Assembly: GCF_030272615.1 (NCBI RefSeq)
Contig: NC_081406.1
Span: 474,597,400-474,661,399 of the forward strand
From: Cryptomeria japonica
Taxonomy: Eukaryota > Streptophyta > Pinopsida > Cupressales > Cupressaceae
Reading direction: 5' to 3'
DNA: 64,000 bases
Positions within the stretch are counted from its first letter, which is position 1; each line of letters starts with the position of its first letter. A program made the translations under genes and the position numbers. The notes under the pieces were generated by a model. That model worked only from the letters and a program-made list of their open reading frames with translations, did no database searches and had not been told where the DNA came from. This document shows, piece by piece, positions 20,783 to 33,694 of this stretch.

Positions 20783-22102
20783 CATAGTTACTAAGAGACT
20801 CGTCTCTTACCCCTGGAGATGCATCTCAAAGATAGAGACGCGTCTCCAGTTACAAAGACGTCTCTAAAAATTTCTTGATGCATAGGGTGCTTTTGGCTGC
20901 CGTCTCCAAATTCTTTTGACCATAAATTGACGTCTCCCGCCAAAAAAACTTAGGGCAAAACACAGTAAAAGAGAAAAAAGGAAGGCAAATAAATAAAATA
21001 AGCTTGCAACAAAGCAAATTCGTAGGGAAATAAGTGTTGATGATATAGCGTCGGTCAGTATTCTTCTATAAATCGACTGAGCACATCCAAATGTCTAATT
21101 GGCCTTCCGGCCTTAGACATTTCATGAGATCGCCTTATATGCATATTTATCGATTTTCCTTTATCTTTGGTTATGTGTAATTCCCGCCACCCTTGTTAAA
21201 ATCGGGTTAATTATTAGCGTGTGAACACATTAACATGAGACATGTTGATTGGATTATGACCGCTCCTTGTGAAGAGGTGCGTTATTTTATGTAAAGCCGA
21301 CTTCATTGCATGAGACGTGTTGGTTGGTTTAGCAAATGTGTGGGTATATAGTTTGATCATTCATTTCCTCCAAGTCATTGATTCAGCAGTTGGTATTATC
21401 CTTACAGAAAATAGTGCGTGTTCATCAAACAGTGATTCATCCATCTACAACAGATCATGTTCCTTCTATTGTAGATCAAAGTGCATACATTCTACAGAAG
21501 TCCGTTGATATTCATCTTCAGCAGTTGGTGAATTAACTAAGGAAGACTGAGTCCTATAGAAGATAGTAGATTCTCTATTGTGGATTGTTACCATTCATAT
21601 ATAGCTTCAGGAGTGAAGCCAATTCATTGTAAAAACATTTATTATATTGATAAATACAATAAGGAACATTATTGCTGGGTTTTTCACCTTCAAGAGGAAG
21701 GTTTTTCCCAGGGTAAATTCTATGCATTTGTGTTTGATTTCTATCTATCTAATCCGATCACCAAAATTTAACAGTAACTAATAAGGAAACTATTTAGCCG
21801 ACAATATTGAGTGTGCTTAACAGCTATATTATCTTACTTTTAGTAAACCACTTAGATTGGCTATGGTACCGACAATATAAGCAATTTTAATTTCAATTGT
21901 TCAATTTTAAAGTTAATGTTGAACTTTACCATTGTTCTTGTTTTCAAAGTTCTTTCTCATGATATTTTCTGGAAATCATTACATTATATTAAAAAAATTG
22001 GTGTCTCCAAATACCCCGTCTCCTATTTTTGAAAATTAGTCATACCAATATGAGTACCAACCTTCAGAGTCTCCAAGTACCCCCGACTCCTTGTAACCTT
22101 GG
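20783..22102. mobile_element. Non-autonomous hAT element, 1.3 kb
   Basis: The left end reads CATAGTTACTAAGAGAC, and the right end read inward gives CAAGGTTACAAGGAGTC. The TSD is near-perfect: ATATTTTT (20775-20782) against GTATTTTT (22103-22110), 7 of 8. The subterminal palindrome GAGACGCGTCTC (20835-20846) resembles those of the other hATs here. No transposase remains inside. The end sequence groups it with hAT-3. Confidence 0.7.
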
Positions 22103-22110
22103 TATTTTTA

Positions 22111-22957
22111 CTTGAAATTTGATTAAATTGTCTATAATAACTTTAGTAGGAACCCCTATGATTTGTTTTGCTCAAACATTTAAAAAATTTCCATTTTAAT
22201 CGTTTTTGTAAATTGCTTGATGAAATTTTATAAAATTAAAATCTCCCTAAGGACATGGAATTTTGGCATGAAAATTTGCCAGAACATGCTAAACGTAGTA
22301 AAAAATATCCCTATAGAATGATTTTCTTCCATCACAAATGAATATTTAGATTTAATTGTTTTAGCTAGATTGGGTCAAATTGTGCAGAAAAACATGTGAC
22401 GCCAAACTCTTGTGACAGCAAAGGCATACAAATGACCACAATTTGGAAACAAACTTGAGGCTAGTTAAATACATTTGAATCAAACGAGACATGGGAATGA
22501 GTGAAGTTAAAAGCATGACGACGATTGCTACCTTTTTGACACAAAATTTTAACATTTGGTGAAGTAAAACACAAGGCAAACAACCTTAAATGTCATGGTT
22601 ATCATTAAAGGAGTCCTCACTCTTCTATACCTTGTTGCCACTAGCTATGAAGAAGAAGATAAATATAACTATGTGCATACAAATCATAGAGACACTCTTT
22701 CTCAAGGTCAATCTCTATGCTGAAGACCTTAGAGATGATGGGAGGCATCATTCTCTTGGGCTTGATAGGAGTCCCTCTTTTAGCACATGTTAGAGAGGAG
22801 CTCTCTCATCATATATAGAATAGGGACGCACCTATTTGCAATGTTGAGTGTAGGATAATTATCATGGGAACCCTCCACATGGGAATTCTTGATGTTGAAA
22901 ATCCTATTTTGAGGATTATTTTGATGATCATATTTGTACTTGGGCTCTTTGGACATC
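22111..22957. other. Unassigned sequence
   Basis: AT-rich, no supported gene, and no element boundaries found. Confidence 0.5.
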
Positions 22958-24399
22958 TCATTTCTAGTAACCACGCCTAATTTTTTTTCAACTAATCTCA
23001 ATTGAAAACCAAGCAACAGGTTCGTCTCCAATTAACCTTCTGATCACCCATATCCTGAGATGGGCAAGGTGAGAGCATATGGTGCTTAGGATCATACTTC
23101 TACTCAATCTACTACTGTAATGAATGCCATGCAAATGAGTTTGTACACATGAGGCATCCACGACGACTACATGCCACACTTATTCGACAAAGTGTGTAAT
23201 GTGCAACATAAGCATGCACTAGGCGGCTAAGCTGACCACTTCTATGCTTCTTGAGTGGAGTGCATGATAAGCAAAGTGAACATGCAAGTTATTTGTATGA
23301 GCCAAGCCTTAATTCAAACTAAAATGGGCGATAATACCAAGCTTGACCAATTATGAAATGCTATATGTATTGGCGGTAAACCGTCCAATATTACAATATG
23401 AAAAAAGTATGCACAAAAGCAACCAGCGGTACAACCATCTGGATATTACATACATGTATTGTTGCAACCAAGAATAAGTGATTACAATGATTAACAAGAG
23501 TTGCAATATAAGCTTTATTTTTTATTTTCAAACTGAAGTACTGCTGCAATACATTTCATGAGGTGTTATCATTGTGAATCATATGAAATCAAAAAGAAAT
23601 CACACCCAAGTGAAGGACAGCTGTAGCAGATGATGGAGAAGCCATGAAATCACTGAAGTAACATTGAAAATCACTGTCAAACACTATACACAGGCCTGAT
23701 ATAAAATAACAGCCAATATGAGTCTGAAATAACATTGAATATCATGTGGAAATCACTCAAATAACACAATGAATCGTACTTGTCACTGCTCAGAAACTGT
23801 TGTTGATGTAGGAACCCTGAAACTCACTGAAAACTCATTGTTCACCATGAAAGCTCTGCCATACACAGGTCTGAAATCTGAAACAGCAAGGAAGAGCTTT
23901 GAAACACTATCGAACCCCAGTGCCACAAACCTCCAAAGTCCTTCCAACATAATTTGATCAACAACAAATCATCTCATAATGAATCTCTACAACCAAGTGT
24001 CTCCATACAGCCAATAATAACTCTAGAACAAGCTGCAAACTAACTCAGAAACCTACACACACGCCATACTCCAGCATTGGCGCATCCTCCATGAAATGGT
24101 ACAACGATTTTAGCAAGGTAATTCAACACTTAAAACTTTGCAAACTCCCAACACATAAATCAAACCAAAACTTCAACATATATCAACAAACCTCAATGCT
24201 TGCATAAAACAACAAACTCCATTGGAGCTCCAATGTGATTTCTGAAATGAACTACCATAAACCTGCTAGGGAAGATCTTTCACCATTGAAATCAGCAAAC
24301 TCGAGAGGATTTCATCCTCAAGGTTTTTTGAGAAGAACACAAGTTCTCTCTAAATTGTAGAAGCAAAATTAAATCCATCAACAACCCAAATGATGAGCC

Positions 24400-27300
24400 C
24401 CTGCCACCCTTGGAGCCCGTGTCCCCATCACCCATGGCATTTTGGGGACGACGGGATATCCCCTTGCCATCCCCCCAAATTCCAAATTTTGCAAAATGTG
24501 TTCCCATGCATACCCAATAGAGGAAACATTTTGGAAATGCTTGGAGATGCTTAGCCATCCTAGGGACGGTCAGGGACGTTTTGAGACGTGCCTCAACTGT
24601 CTCTGGGACAGCCAAGTATCCCCCACGATGTTTGAGGTAGTTTATCTTAAAAAATTAAAAAAAAGCATTTAAAAAAAAAAGTATTGCATTCTAAAGTGGC
24701 ATGGGGGCTCCACAATCCCTCCCACACCACTTTACAACCCTAACATCCCTTCAAAGGGACCAAAACACAAAATCATTTCATTTTATTTTTGCTGTTTAGT
24801 GTTTCCTCCAACTTGTCATTTGGGTTTTTAGCAGGGGTTAGTTGGTTCAAGACTGTTGCAAGGATGAAGAAGGGAGATTGGACACTTTTCTTGCCTTTTG
24901 TCACATTTTGCAAAAGCTTCTAGTCTGAAACAAAATAACAACTACAAATTTGAAGCTACAACCAAGGTATGCCATTGTTTTTTAGTTTTCTAAGTTTTTA
25001 GCTTGTTAGTAGCTCTGTAAATTTAAAAATGTTTTCATTGATCTGGTTTCAGACTTTCAGTCTGCTATCATAAAAAAGATACCACAAAATGAGCAGCAGC
25101 AATAGTGCCAGTCATGAGGGTAGTGAAAGTGAAGAAATTGGAAATGAAGTCAACAGAATATAAGTAGACCCTTCTTCTAATTCTTAAAATCTGAACTTAA
25201 CTTGTATTCCACAAGACCATTTTGCATGCTCTTCACCCTCTATTCAAAAATTTGCAAAAGGACCTTTCAACCCCAAGAAACCCTTGCTTCAGTTTGCTAC
25301 CAATTAGTCCATCAACAAGGGTAAAAATGCAGGGAGCAGCAAGCATTGGCTATGTCATGTTTGCAAAACTAATTACCATGGGAGCTATACTAGGGTTAGA
25401 ACCCATTTATTGGGTGACAGTGGACATGGGGTTAGAGTTTGTGAAAAAATAACATTGGATCAGCAGGTTGAAATGAAAAGTTGGTTGGAGTGAGTGAGGA
25501 CAAAATCATTGGTTCTACTCACAATAAGAATCAGTCATCTACTGATTTGCATGACTATTCCAATGTATCAGTTGGAGAGAGTGGTGATAGAGGGAAGAGG
25601 AAGGCCACTTTAGTTGCAGGTGAGAAAAATATAGTGATAGGGTTAATGAATATGCAAAAATGTGAGTGAGCTGATGATTTTGTGGCCAATTTTTTTTATG
25701 CCCATGCTATTCCATTTCATTTGGCAAGGTCGCCTTATTTCAAGGCTATGTTGAGAGATATATTGGCAGTTGGACCCTCTTATACTCCACCTAGAGAACA
25801 TAGATTGCATACCTCCCTCAACAAACAATATTCAAAAGTGAACATGTTGATGGAGATGAGACAAACATGGATTAGGATTGGCAGTTCCATTGTTATGGAT
25901 GGGTGGACTGATATTCAACATCGTCCACTCATTAATGTTATTGCTACATGCCATGTTGGTTCATACTTTCTTAGAGCTATTGATTGTTTTGGGAAACGTA
26001 AGGATGCTGATTTCCAGTTTTCCATTTTGAAGGAGGCCATAGAGGAGGTTGGGGTCCTCTAATGTTGTGTAGTTTGTGATAGATTCAGCTCATGTTTGTA
26101 AGTTAGCTGGTTTGATGGTTGAGAGCGCTTACAAAACATATTTTTTTGGTCCCCATGCTGTGTACATGCTTTGAATTCTGTTCTGAAAGACATTGGCAAA
26201 ATAGATTGGTTGAAGGTAGCAACAGCAAAGACTAGAGACAAAAAAATGTTTGTATGTAACCATCACACTTCAATTGCACTATTCCAATCTCATTCAAAGA
26301 AAGAATTCCTCAAACCAGTTGAGAGTAGATAAGCTAGCTATTTTATTTTGTTGGAGAGGATGTTGGAGGTGTAGGATGCTCTATAATCCATGGTGGTTTG
26401 TGGAGAGTGGAAAAAGTGGGCTCAATTAAAGATAAAAGAAGGGAAGATGGTGAGAGAAAGAGTGCTTAATGACACTTGGTGGTCCAATATCAGGTAAGAA
26501 AAATGTTTGAATTTGTACTTTGTTTTACTTTCTATTTTTATATTTTAATTTTCATTATTAATAGTGTTGATGTCATATTTTATAATTTTAAAAGTTCTAA
26601 ATGTTGCTTGTAGGTATGTTTGTTCTATCATATCACCTTTTGTGGGGGTAATCAAGTATGCAAATATAGACTCTCCTAGCCTTGGAGAGATCTATGAGAC
26701 ATTTGATGGTATGCTTGATCAAATGAAGCAAGCAATTTGTGACAAGGATCTTGGATTGCAATTCTATGAGGAGCATATTAGTCCTATTGTCACAAAAATG
26801 TGGAACACAATGAACACCCCTCTTCATATGGTTGCCTATGCTCTTAATTCCAAGTGGTATGCAGCTAGACCTGGTGAATGCTTCCTTTTGAGGATGATGA
26901 GGTGATGGAGGGTCTTATGGAAGCCCTTCGTAAAATGTATAGCATAGAGGAGGCAACCATACTTCGACAGCAGTGGCTCTAGTTTTTTGATCTTCATGGT
27001 CATACATTCAACAAACCAGAGGCTGAGACAGATAGGGCCACTATTGCACAAGAAAATCCCATTGGATGGTGGAATTTCATGGGAAGGACACACCAGAGTT
27101 GAAACAACTTGCTATTCTCTTACTCTAACTGATTGTCAGTTCCTTTGCCACAAAGAGGAATTGGTCCACCTATGGCTTCATCCTATTCCATTAAGAGAGA
27201 CAGGCTTACCTTGAAATGAGCAGAAAAACTAGTTGTAGTTCAGTGCCTTGAGACTTTAGGACTGACAGACTATTGAGTATCGAGAGACTCCAGTAGTGTG

Positions 27301-27826
27301 TTGGGATGTTGATCCTAAAGATGCTAGGTAGATTGACGAGGAGGTGCAACCAGGAATGGTCAGGCTACCATTGGATGATCCACTTCAGGTAGAGAGTGAC
27401 AGTGACACAGATGGTTCTGAATCTTTGGATATTGATAGCTTGAATGAGGCTGTCTCATAGATTGTTGTATTTTGAAGTTTAAGACTTGAGCTATTTTAAT
27501 AGCTCTTTAATTTTAAAATTTGAAGTTAACCAACAAAATGCTTTAATACATAATAGTTAATACTGCTGTTATGGATCTCATGATTAATTTTATTGTTGTT
27601 TTATAGTCTATACTGGTGTCATGGTTTATTTACATAGTAATATTGTTGTTATCAGTTATTGACATCTCTCACTCTCTCTATATAATATATGTTTAAAAAT
27701 TCATATATATACTAAAAATTCATATCTTGTCCTCCCATTGCCCCCAAAAATGGCCCCCAGATTGTTGTCCTTGAAATGTGTCCCTTGCCATCCCCCTATC
27801 CCGTCCTCGAAATGCCATTGAACACA
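24400..27826 (+). mobile_element. hAT-2: dead hAT transposon
   Basis: TSD GATGAGCC lies at 24392-24399 and 27827-27834. The right end read inward begins TGTGTTCAATGGCATTTCG, close to the hAT-1 terminus CAGTGTTCCATGGGCG. A matching ATGGCATTTTGGGGACG lies slightly inside the left end, which appears rearranged. It carries a decayed transposase related to that of hAT-1. Confidence 0.8.
25089..27460 (+). pseudogene. hAT transposase pseudogene (hAT-2)
   Basis: Related along its length to the 781-aa protein of hAT-1. ATG 25089 opens MSSSNSASHEG. DUF659 is best preserved at 25682-26062 (SSIVMDGWTDIQHRPLINVI). Stops and frameshifts occur throughout. A GT-AG intron of 120 bp at 26494-26613 interrupts a frame that is continuous in hAT-1. 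In the hATC motif the catalytic-position Glu is replaced by Lys (TKRNWSTY against VERNWSTY in hAT-1). Confidence 0.85.
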
Positions 27827-28532
27827 GATGAGCCCTCAACCTTCTTTTATAAATTTTTGAAGCAATTAAATATTACTTTTTTCCTTATTTGCTCCAAATC
27901 TCCTTTTATAAAATAAATAATTAACTTTATGGAGCACTTTTCACCTTTTTGAGGAATAATAATGTTTTCTCATGAATAAAGTCCCTTTTCCAAGGCATCC
28001 ATTAGAAATAACTTTTCAACACCTTTAAAATGAGCTATTACACTTAGTTGTCCCTTTTAATATTTCCAAAAGACAAGTTAAGTGAAACATTCATTAAGTA
28101 ACTCAATAATATATACAAGTTTTGGAAAGCACCCAAATGATATAAGTTTGCATTAAGTAACTCAATAATATATACAAGTTGTGGAAAGCACCCAAATGAT
28201 ATAAGTTTGCAATTTTGATGATACCAAAGCAATATTGAAGACTAGGGATGACGATTGGAGGCAATCGAGCGACTTTCTAAAAATAGCCTGCTCCTCCAAG
28301 AAGTTTGGAGAGCACCCAAAAGGTCAAAAATTGATTCTGGAAGTATCGAAGGGCTCCATCTAACCAACTGAACTCAAACCCAAGAACAACTGCTTTGCAA
28401 GATTGATCAAGTGCTTCTCAAATAACACTGGATTTCTCCCTAACTAACTAGTTAGCCTTTGGAAGATTTTGGAAATTGGCTAAATGTGCACAAATTGGCT
28501 AAGCACCAAAAGGGAACATTACATCATTCTAT

Positions 28533-28604
28533 GCAAGTAGTGGTTATGCTACTCATGCAAGTGGTAGTTATGCTACTCATGAAGGCGATGGTTATGCTAC
28601 TTAT
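28533..28604. repeat. 24-bp tandem repeat, three units
   Basis: Three units share GGTTATGCTACTCAT or close variants, just left of HAE-2. The unit length is a multiple of three and one frame is open (GYATH-like repeats), but no longer coding context is visible. Confidence 0.7.
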
Positions 28605-29513
28605 GTGAATGGTAGACATTGTCTTGCCATCAACTAACCTGTTGATGTGTCTTTTGTACACGACCAAACACAGAATAAAATACCTAGAGGTATCTTATCC
28701 TCTCTTGAATAAAGTTCCTGAATGCTGAAGATATCGCAGAAGGATCAATTGGAGTAACTCCAAGGTTCTGTTATGTAGTTTCTCTACTCGTGGATAAGCA
28801 CCAGTGGTCGTTGTGTTTGTTGTTTTTCAAGGGGCCTTACGTACTTTCTGGGAAAGCTTGTTCTTGCAACTACTTTTCAATGAGGAATTGAATTCTCCTA
28901 ATACTAACTGATGTTTCAAAACAAGGCAAAAGATAAGGGCTTTAAGGAGGCGATACTAAACTAATCCTAAGAATGACTAAATGAGGACTGGTCTTAGCAA
29001 AACTCTACCAATTTTAGTATTGCCAAAAGATTACAACTCTACTGGAATTGGTGCGATCTTCTAAGGGGATTCAATGATTTTCAAATCATCCATGGGATAG
29101 ATACTATCACTAAGATACATATCAATATCTCCAATAATGATTGAACTCTTAAACAATCTTAATATCTCCAGTTGACCACAAAAGGCGTGCTTACAATCAG
29201 TAAGGAGCTAGTGGTTTGGACTATGAGTTTTACCAAAGATCAAACACAACATTTGTCCTTCAATCTAATTCTAAAACTTAAGTACTATCTCTACTAAGAG
29301 TGATTCAAGAAGATAAACAACCATGAAGATAGCCACAAGGATTGCAATAAAACACCATAACTTCAATATTTCATTGATCTCATAGCAAAATAAAACAACA
29401 ATTGTTCAACTTTCTCTCTTCACTACTTATTTCTCTGTTGCTAACAATCTTAATCTTATTTCTCTTTTCTCTGACTCTAACTCTCTAACTCCTTAAAATG
29501 AATTGAGTGAGGG

Positions 29514-29603
29514 CTTATATAGCACTCTCAAATACAATGGACGACCTGGATCTAAAGAAGATCAACGACTGAGATTTTGACACCTAAACCCTAATTAGGG
29601 TTT
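29514..29603 (-). promoter_or_regulatory. Promoter 2 of HAE-2
   Basis: The palindrome AAACCCTAATTAGGGTTT occupies 29586-29603, and TATATAA (minus strand) lies at 29514-29520, about 65 bp downstream. This is the same spacing as in HAE-1 and HAE-3. Confidence 0.65.
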
Positions 29604-29712
29604 GTTACAAAAAAGACCCCATTTAGATAAACATTATCAATCCATAGCCAATAGAAATTGGCACAAGTAACGAGGAAACATAGCCCGATGGAAATAAAGT
29701 TGCCACATCATC

Positions 29713-32700
29713 TTATAACAACTTTTCATCTAGAATTTTGTTCCCTTTTCTATGCTCTTTTCTGGCATATTCAATGAATTTGGACATAATCCCCTCAATC
29801 TCAGCAATGGGAATCTCATGCAGGTTCTTCATTCACTCTTCCAGATGAAGGACCTGATCAAAAGCTGCGAGAAGAGTCATCTCCCATCTAGGCTCTAGTT
29901 CTTTTGTCTTTTCGATCAGGAACATAGTAGCATACATCTGATCCCGCTGCTTTTTTGTAACCATGTTCTCCTCTTTGCAAAAAATAATCTTGATCCTATC
30001 TTCCAATTCTTGGACATCTACATTTGTCTCGATCTCTATCCTTCTGTCAAGGATCATACACAATACATCAAACACCTTGTCTTGAATAGGGTGGATGGTG
30101 CCTTCAACTTGGCTGCATCTGTTATGAATGTCTTCGAAAAGAACTTCCTTCATTTGGAGCAAAGTTGACCATTGCAGAAGGTTATGGGTTCCTCCTTCCA
30201 TTATCTTCTCTTGTGCTAAAACCTACCTTGACGTCCTTCTTATTACTTGCAAGACCGGGATGACAATGTCTCTAGTGTGAGTGAATGCATCCACAATTAT
30301 CAATAGATTATGAATGATTTCAAGGACTTGGATAGCCCGATGAACTGTCTTCATCATTCTTGTTACAAATTCAATGGCTACCTTGTAAGATTCATCAATC
30401 CATGAACTCATGAGTTGGGCTAAGTTCTTCATCTTTTTTGCCTCATTTATTGATTCAGGAGGAAGTGCATGCAAAGGTGATATTGCTGGGTCCTGTCGCC
30501 TTAATGGTTGATTAAGGTGGCTAAAATAATTCCTCCAAGCACTAACCTCCCTTTCTAGCTTCTTATTCTTTTCCATTTCTTCTTTGAGTTTGTCATTAAG
30601 TGCTCTCACTGAATCAGTTGCTTCTTCCATGGCCTGCTCGGAGGTAAGTGGACCAAGATCAAATGTCTCTAGATCATATTCCTCTGCTAGAATCTCATCC
30701 TCATACTTGTCCACTACTGGTGTGGCTACCTGTATCTTCCTGGATCCTGCATCATCTCTAATTACCTTCGACATCTTTGTAGCCTTCTTCTTTTCGATCT
30801 CTTCATGGGAATTTCCTATGAGACTTTCCAAGTCGAATACTTGTTCTTCCTCTTCAACCACAACTATCCTTGTCAGTCTTTCTTTTAGCCAATCTGGAAT
30901 GGAAGACTTTCTTTCCCTTACCTGTATTTCCTTAGGCAGAGGTCTATCGTCTCTGAAAGGAGATGTTGCTTCATCATCATTCTTTTCTTCTTGTTGTTCA
31001 TTAGCACCAACCTGGAGAGATTGACTTGATGAGTGCTGAGGTGTTCGTCCTTTACCTTGTTTATCATTCTGTACGATGGATTCCACAGACTCATCGATTT
31101 CATACACTATCTGTCTTTGATCTTCTCCTTGACTTATCTCTTTTTCATGCCTAGAAGACGTACTCAGTGGACGATCAGGATTCACTTTTTGTTTCTTTTT
31201 GGAAGGTTCTTTCTTCTTAGGTCCTTCCTTTCTCTTCGATCCCTTGGAATGAGAAGTATTCTCACTCACACTTGCTTCTCCTTCTTCTGTTCTTGTTTCT
31301 AGGGTGAATGTCATGGCTATATTCTGCTCCTTCAACTTTTGATGTTGTACGTCCACCCATCTGCGAGTGCAATTTAAAATAGGGTCCATCAATGCTCTTA
31401 GGTCTGCAACTTCTTGCTCATTCCAATCTATCTTCACTTCTCTGTCTTCCTTCTCATAGGACGATGGGAGATATCTACCACTGTCTTGGGCTTGATCAGC
31501 TACTCTATAAACCTTACATTTCCGGATAAGATACAAGGGTAATCTGGAATACATCTTTCTTTTCACCTCTACATCATCCTGGACATTCATCTAGAAGTCC
31601 TCTACCTGAAACTCATGTTTGTACTTCTTCCCGACTGTCTCTTCCATATGACCATGAGGATCGAAATTCTCTCTTGAGGCAAAGGATGTGAATGAATACA
31701 GAGATAATTCCTTTTCTGCATCCTCTGCGGCTTGAGAATTAGGACATACTTCAATTGAATTTCCCAGTAGAATGGGTACGGGGATACCATTTCCATGCTT
31801 ATGTCTTGATGCTTTAGCATAAGCTGCCAACTGTCTAGTAACTTCCAGTAATATTATTCTGTCTGTAGGATACCTCGGCAACATATAGGGAGGTGAAGGA
31901 CATCCATGGACCCTGATGTAGGTGAATTTTGGAAACTGAATGAACCATGCACCATGCTTCTTTACGAGCTCCTGTGCCTCAGTAGACCGTCGATGGTGAA
32001 TCCCCCCTTGCAATGTCCTAGTGATATACATCGTGAAGGTGTCATTGACTAACTTGTAGTCATTCCTTGGCGGATGATGCTGTTGAACATAAGAATCACA
32101 TGCTCTTATTTCTCTGGGTCCTCTCCCATCAACTCCTCTGTGTGGTAGCCTTGCATACTCAAAACTTCTTACTAAGGAATATATGACATATGAACTCATG
32201 TGGAATGACTTAGTAGGGACTAGCCTCCTCAACTGCACGTCTAGGTTGTTGCTAATGATTCTAGCCCAATTGAGCATTCCTTTTCCTTGGACGATCACTT
32301 GAATAAAGAAGAACATCCACTTTTCGAAGAAGAAGGCCTGAGAGGCACCTATAACCCGATTGAGCATAGTTATCAAGTCCCTGAATTCTTTTTGGAAATC
32401 AATTCTGTGTGGCGTATTAGGTATCTTGTTCAAGCGAGGCCTACTCTTGAGTAACCAATTCTTATTGATGAAGTTTAGAAAGGTATCAGGATCATCTTCG
32501 TAGATGGACTTAGCTCCCTCCAAGCTTTTGTAGATCATATCTCTCGGCTCTGGGAGATGAAAAGCTTCACTTATAGCTTCTTCTAAAAGATAGGCCAAGA
32601 CAGTTCCATCCTCGGCTACGATCGTCCTTGAATGTGAATCATAGTGCCGGACACATTCAATCATCAACTCGTGACATCTAACTGCGGGAGGGAAGCCTGT

Positions 32701-32919
32701 GGCCTTGATGATGCCACTCTCAATTATCTTCTTGGCTACGGGTGATGGCTTGCCGATGTAGGGCGCTTCTCGAAACTTCTTCACATTGAAGTTCCCCAAG
32801 TTGGTGTCTCCGATATTGCTCCATTTGGACACGATCTTGGTCTCCAACTCATCGTTCTTTTGATCTTCTTTGATGAGAGCCTACCGGGTAGTGGATCCAC
32901 TGGCCTTTGGGGTCGTCAT
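29713..32919 (-). pseudogene. HAE protein gene of HAE-2, in-frame stops only
   Basis: It runs from ATG at 32919 to a terminal TAA at 29713-29715: 1,069 codons, colinear with HAE-1 and without a frameshift. Four internal stops break it: a TAG near codon 14, then stops ending 31591-32847 (418 aa), 30223-31590 (455 aa) and 29833-30201 (122 aa). Similarity to HAE-1 is high and continuous, including PPYMLPRYPTDRI, a basic patch (SKRKEGPKKKEPSKKKQK) and the coiled-coil stretch. Function unknown. The long frame without indels suggests it was coding until recently. Confidence 0.8.
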
Positions 32920-33167
32920 TTGATACCTTCTCCTTGATTTCTAGCTATCAACTTGAAAAGATGGATAAAGAAAAATGAAGATTTGCTGGACGAAGGTCTT
33001 TAGTCTGAATTTCAGGTTCTCCCTTGATGATTTAGCCTTCAATCAGCCTTTAACTAGTCTTCCTCAATCAAGAAATTCGCCTAAACCTGCTGCAATTCAC
33101 CCTTCTAATTCTGCTCCTGAAATTCGCTTAGGAAAAAATGAATGAAGATTTCAAAATACATCTCTTC

Positions 33168-33262
33168 CTTTATAGGGCGCTTTCACCACTTTTCTGATAG
33201 GCCGACTTATAGCTAAAATGCACAAATAAAATAAAATAAAAAATTCTCCAAGCTGGCCGACC
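33168..33262 (-). promoter_or_regulatory. Promoter 1 of HAE-2
   Basis: On the minus strand two GTCGGCC motifs (plus 33255-33262 and 33200-33207) precede TATAAAG (33168-33174). The spacing matches HAE-1 and HAE-3. It is the likely promoter of the HAE-2 gene. Confidence 0.7.
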
Positions 33263-33694
33263 TAGCTAAAAAGCAAAAAAATAAAATTGTTTTGAGTGCT
33301 AAAGTGTGAATTTCTTGATCTTTAAGGCTTAAAAAAATTCAATTAAACCCATTTTGATAAGTGCCTAAATCATGCGGATTTGCATTACTCACACAAATGA
33401 GGCTTGATTAGCAATTTAATGAGAGGATATAGGTAAGCCTAGAGGATGCTAGAGTTTCTTCAAAATTTGATGAAGGCACATTTTCTCCATAGTCACTAGA
33501 ATGTTCATGGTATGAGAAAGGCTTAAATCACCCCAAGGAGGCTTGCTTGAACATCTCACCTAGGTATATTTACTCCATCTATCAACACCTTCACAACCTT
33601 GATTTTTTCACTACTTCATTCTCTTGTCATCATGTCCTTGCAACTTGCCTTTGCCTAGTGAAACAAGGTAAAAAAATAGGTATTTCCAAGGATT

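Larger units (their letters stand above)
22963..28523 (+). mobile_element. Decayed solo-LTR-like unit containing hAT-2
   Basis: TSD TCATT lies at 22958-22962 and 28524-28528. The left end (TCTAGTAACC) is a decayed TGTAATATCC-type start and the right end is GGGAACATTACA. The early part aligns with the units at 42147 and 55028 (CTTCTGATCACC, GTGAGAGCATA, GGCGGTAAACC). Removing hAT-2 leaves about 2.1 kb, matching those units. Confidence 0.7.

Noticed and set aside
30584-31024. 146-aa plus-strand ORF rich in Ser
   Set aside because: Antisense to the HAE-2 gene; the composition reflects the opposite strand.
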